Below, one piece after another: positions 40,533-43,848 of a stretch of 43,848 nt of DNA. Made by a program: the position numbers and the translations under genes. Source of the stretch: Bremia lactucae (Eukaryota; Oomycota; Peronosporomycetes; Peronosporales; Peronosporaceae); the NCBI RefSeq assembly GCF_004359215.1, contig NC_090614.1, positions 1,387,692 through 1,431,539 on the forward strand, written 5' to 3'. Below the pieces are notes generated by a model, which did not search any database, had not been told where the DNA came from, and saw only the letters and a list, made by a program, of their open reading frames with translations. The stretch's first letter is position 1. Every line of letters begins with the position of its first letter.

Positions 40533-41512
40533 ATGGTCACGAGCTCTCTTGACAAGAATACTTCCCCAGGTGGTGTCGTAGCAGCACGTCTCCTAGGCTC
40601 GACGTGCTCAGGCATGTGTGAACTACTGATCTTCCACCCCGTTGACACGATCGCCAAGCGCCTTATGACAAACAAGGAGTCCATCCAGGGCCTCGTGGCC
40701 ATGAATCAAGTCATTTTCCGGGACGCATACGAGCAACCCGTGCTCGCGCGGTACCGTTCATTGTTTCCTGGCCTTGGATTTGCTGCTGGCTACAAGATTT
40801 CGCAGCGTATCTACAAATTCGGTGGGCAGCCCGTCGTGAAGGATTACATGCTGAAAGACCACGCCGCGTACTTTGAACACCATTTTGGAGAGCGCAATGC
40901 GAAAACCATGATGCACGCTACAGCCGGGAGCCTCATTGGCATTGGAGAAATTGCTTTACTGCCACTCGATGTGCTCAAGATCCGCGCCCAGACAAATCCC
41001 GCGGCAATTGCAAGCAAAGGTGTGGTCCACATTATCCAAACCGAAAAATTTGCATTATACCGTGGTGCAAGCTGGACAGCTGCACGAAATGCTCCTGGAT
41101 CCTTTGCTTTATTTGGTGGCTCAGCATTCACAAAGGAGTATCTGTTCCAGCTTGATGACTACAATAAAGCCTCGTTTTTTCAAAACTTTGTGGCTTCGAT
41201 CTTAGGTGCTTCCTCGAGTATCCTAGGTACGTTGTATGGCGAGGAGTTGTGGTAGCTTTTGTGACGATACGGTGTTGTGTTCTTGCAGTGTCGCAACCGC
41301 TGGATGTGATTAAGACACGCATTCAATCGCGTCCATTTAATTCGCCAAAGAGCGGCATGACAGTCGTGCGTGAGTTGCTTCGAGCCGAGGGCCCTGGAGC
41401 ACTATTTAAAGGTCTGATCCCGAAACTTTCGGTAGTTGGTCCAAAGCTCGTTTTTTCCTTTACAGTGGCGCAACACTTGATTGCGTACTTTGAAAATGCT
41501 TTTGCATCATGA
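40533..41512 (+). CDS. YHM2: Mitochondrial carrier, YHM2-like (citrate/oxoglutarate)
   Basis: Two exons, 40533-41226 and 41289-41512, encode 305 residues; the 62-nt intron splits a Val codon (SSIL|VSQPLDV). Three PxD carrier signatures are present: HPVDTIAKR (35-43), LPLDVLKIR and QPLDVIKTR, one per tandem repeat, as in the SLC25 family. The opening RLLGSTCSGMCELLIFHPVD and the third-repeat GLIPKLSVVGPKLVFSFTVAQ resemble yeast Yhm2, a citrate/oxoglutarate antiporter first described as a mitochondrial DNA replication protein. The inner mitochondrial membrane is the expected site. Exact substrates cannot be read from sequence. The stop is 96 bp from the convergent sphingomyelinase stop. Confidence 0.82.
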
Positions 41513-41608
41513 AAGCTGCTAGACGTAAAGATGGAATCCATACATAAAAACCAAAGATAAAGATTAAGTCGTCGATGGTTTTTTTTTTTAAAAAAAAAGG
41601 TTTTGTGC

Positions 41609-43005
41609 TTAAAGACGAGTGGTTACTCCTGCGATATGCAGCACTGTATATACGAACAGGAATGCAATGTTGGCACTTATCGCAACGATTGACAAGAGCA
41701 CGAACGCAAGCTTGCACATCCAGAGACGTCGAGGTCTTTGTGCAAACGTCTGATGAGAAAAAGAGCGTTGCAAGACCGACACCAATGACTCGTTCGTTTC
41801 TACTAAACGCCCCGTTGGATGTTCCACGCTCGATAGTTCGAGCACAAACGTCCCGATTAATCCGTAATGATCGGACAAGTGGGTGATTGGCAACGGAAGT
41901 TGCGAGTACTTTAGCCATTGCTCGCCTTGAGTACTACCACTTTTGCTGTTCGTAAGCTCGTTTGCGATACAATGGTCCACAGTCGTGCTTTTCTCCACCA
42001 CATGAAGTTGAAAACGTGGGTTCTCGTCCTCACTTGGGAAGAAAAACATATAGTCAATGCACTTGCCATCCTTCTCAAGAGACAATGGATCGGACTGGTG
42101 AACAAGGGACGAATGACCATCTCCGTTAGTAATCGGGTGAAGCTCGTCCCTTAGCTTTGTTCTATCGCATTGCTTCATGAGATCGATGATCAAAAGTGCT
42201 GTTTTGCTTACACTTTTGCTAACCTCGTGCCCGTGAGTAGCACCCTTTTGCCTCGCTGCACGGACAACTCGATCCAAGTCGGTTACGAGCTGCTGGTAGA
42301 CTTTGCTCTCACGACATCGCGTCGACATGGCACGTCCAGATTCATAGTCATGGACGAGATCATGTCGCGCGTCAAGATTAAAGTCGCCAGTGATAAGGAT
42401 TGGCACTTGAGGATCGCTTTGAATTGTTGTTGCGATAAAACGATGCATCTCCTCGAGTTGAGTGAGACGAATAGTGTATTCGTTGCGATTGTCACCTGCT
42501 TGGGTGTGGGTTGTGAAGACGTGGAAAAAGTCCGAGACGGCTGGCGAAAGTTGTATGCGAGCGTAAAGCACGCCTTTGGCACAGATCCCGTCACTACCAG
42601 AGCCTTGTGAAAATACAAATTGGTCGCGTTTGACAATGGGGTACCGACTGAGAATGAGGAGGCCACCGTCAATTAAACGAGTATCGAAAAATCGTGGCCA
42701 TATTGAGCCACAATGGTAGTGAAAGCCTATGGCTCGGGCCTCACGTATAAAGCGACTGTGCCGTAGCCCGGCCTCGAACATTTCTTGGAGTATCACGACA
42801 TCGAAATTGGCCATCTTGCGAAGCAGTAGTGCCACGCGCAAGTCTTTATTGTCGCCAGCATGGAACCACTGACCGCTATGGATGCCCTCTGGACGGCAAA
42901 AGATCTAGTTCACAAGCAGTTGGATATGATGCTTTGTTCAATATTGAGCTTTTAAGCACGTACATTGAGGCTGAGCACAGCAAGACGTTCATGATTTTTT
43001 GACAT
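41609..43005 (-). CDS. Neutral sphingomyelinase-like phosphodiesterase
   Basis: Two exons, 43005-42964 and 42904-41609, encode 445 residues. The first exon gives only MSKNHERLAVLSLN; the 59-nt intron (GTACGT...CTAG) splits the LxLN-I strand of the endonuclease/exonuclease/phosphatase fold, giving SLN|IFCRPEGI. Active-site motifs follow: LQEMFE (metal-binding E55), TTHTQAG, TGDFNLD (D188, N190), CIDYMFF (D298) and HLSDHYGL (D359, H360). The C terminus has one or two hydrophobic segments (LAFVLLSIVAISANIAFLFV), as in membrane-bound neutral sphingomyelinase. It probably hydrolyses sphingomyelin or a related phosphosphingolipid; in oomycetes ceramide-phosphoethanolamine is a possible substrate. 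Without exon 1 the protein would lack its first strand. Confidence 0.85.
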
Positions 43006-43396
43006 TATGTGGTTTAAACGAGGAACTATCTGTTTAGAAACACTGCGACAGATCTTTTTTATCCAGATGAGGCGACCACTTTTTGTTCACTAGGTATCCG
43101 TTACATTTATATTTTTTCATACACGAGGAAAACAATAAAGAAGTATAAAATTAAGGGGATTTAGCCCCTCAATTATAAATCACCTATGCTAGGAAACAAA
43201 AGCGTTTTTGACGCGGAAAATTGACTGAGTCTGTCAGTGTTTTAGACATTAAAGTGTCTGAGTTAATAAACTTCAATGTTAAAGCATTTTTTCTGAACCC
43301 GACTCAGTAGAGAGGAGTGGAACGGAACGAATTCCGTCGAGTGGCACTCGTTGTAATAACGATTCACTGAATGCTGAAAGCATAGTTGGCCTTAGT
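43006..43396. other. Spacer with many short inverted repeats
   Basis: No gene. The stretch 43245-43396 carries short hairpins (AGACATTAAAGTGTCT, ACGGAACGAATTCCGT, GAGTGGCACTC), the style of the Gypsy internal sequence, and ends where an LTR begins, so it may be leader or gag remnant of a diverged element in minus orientation. Confidence 0.45.
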
Positions 43397-43848
43397 GTAG
43401 GGAGGCACGTCGTAATGCGGCCACGCTCTACTTAGACACACACCCTAGCACAGCGAGGAAGCGGTTTAACCTGCTTTTCTTGCGTGCAGTGAGGTAGTTA
43501 GGGTGGGTGCGGAAGCGACCTCACCCAACACACTAAGTACTCTGGTTAAGTGTCGTCACGGGAGCGGTAATCCGTCTCCTCGTGCGCACTTACCAAGTAG
43601 GAAGTAGTTTTCAGACTAATTTATATTTAATAGAATCAAATACAAATACCTATTTTTACCAATTAAATGTTATCTCTATAGAAAACATTTAAAATGTATT
43701 GCGAGCGTATCTTTCTAGATGCCTCGCGTAACGGATGACGCTAGCCGTCATCACGGATGACGCTGGGCGTCATCCCTCCTAATGTGAATGCACCCATGTG
43801 CATCACATACACAAGGGGTGGTCAAAAATGTGCACCACACCCGAGTGC
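43397..43848 (-). repeat. LTR of a second Gypsy family, partial
   Basis: It begins TGTAGGGAGGCACGTCG and matches 24624-24735 over its first 110 bp, then continues to the window edge without a convincing end. Two adjacent hairpins lie at 43734-43752 (7 bp) and 43755-43775 (9 bp, 3-base loop), near-copies of each other. Confidence 0.65.

Overview
The window looks like nuclear DNA of an oomycete, most likely a Peronosporales species (Phytophthora or a downy mildew). Supporting this are densely packed genes in gene islands, very short introns (42-84 nt, donors mostly GTACGT, GTAAGT or GTGAG), intergenic gaps of about 100 bp, an aspartokinase-homoserine dehydrogenase fusion, and Ty3/Gypsy and Ty1/Copia debris between the islands. 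The organism is an inference. All exon joins were worked out by hand from reading frames, splice dinucleotides and known family motifs.

Layout. 1-965: Gypsy gag start and LTR on the minus strand, abutting a plus-strand Gypsy pol scrap. 3115-8421: first gene island, with a coiled-coil protein, VPS35 (4 exons), NDUFS6 (2 exons, minus) and a class IV aminotransferase-like protein (3 exons). 10027-12438: two Gypsy fragments joined gag-to-gag with LTRs facing outwards. 12905-15604: a decayed Copia element bounded by a perfect 5-bp target-site duplication. 16454-17302: a secreted histidine phosphatase. 17585-25316: a second Gypsy head-to-head composite. 25534-34450: second island, with STE24, PARP (4 exons, minus), an Orai-like channel, an AK-HSD fusion and a second Orai-like channel (minus). 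36731-43005: third island, with an 821-aa unknown protein, a mitochondrial-type Rieske protein (3 exons), a YHM2-like mitochondrial carrier (2 exons) and a neutral sphingomyelinase-like enzyme (2 exons, minus). 43397-end: part of another LTR.

The host genes cover endosomal sorting, complex I assembly, prenyl-protein processing, poly-ADP-ribosylation, calcium entry, aspartate-family amino-acid synthesis, mitochondrial carrier transport and sphingolipid turnover. They are neighbours in compact, often convergent arrangements and I see no shared pathway.

Three signals deserve most attention. First, the Gypsy family is tiled from end to end, coding regions included, with perfect 7-13 bp inverted repeats around 1-9 nt loops; copies differ in ways that look like palindrome correction and covariation. 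Second, two Orai-like calcium channel paralogues flank the AK-HSD gene, with altered gate and TM3 residues. Third, the homoserine dehydrogenase half of the AK-HSD fusion has lost its cofactor and catalytic motifs.
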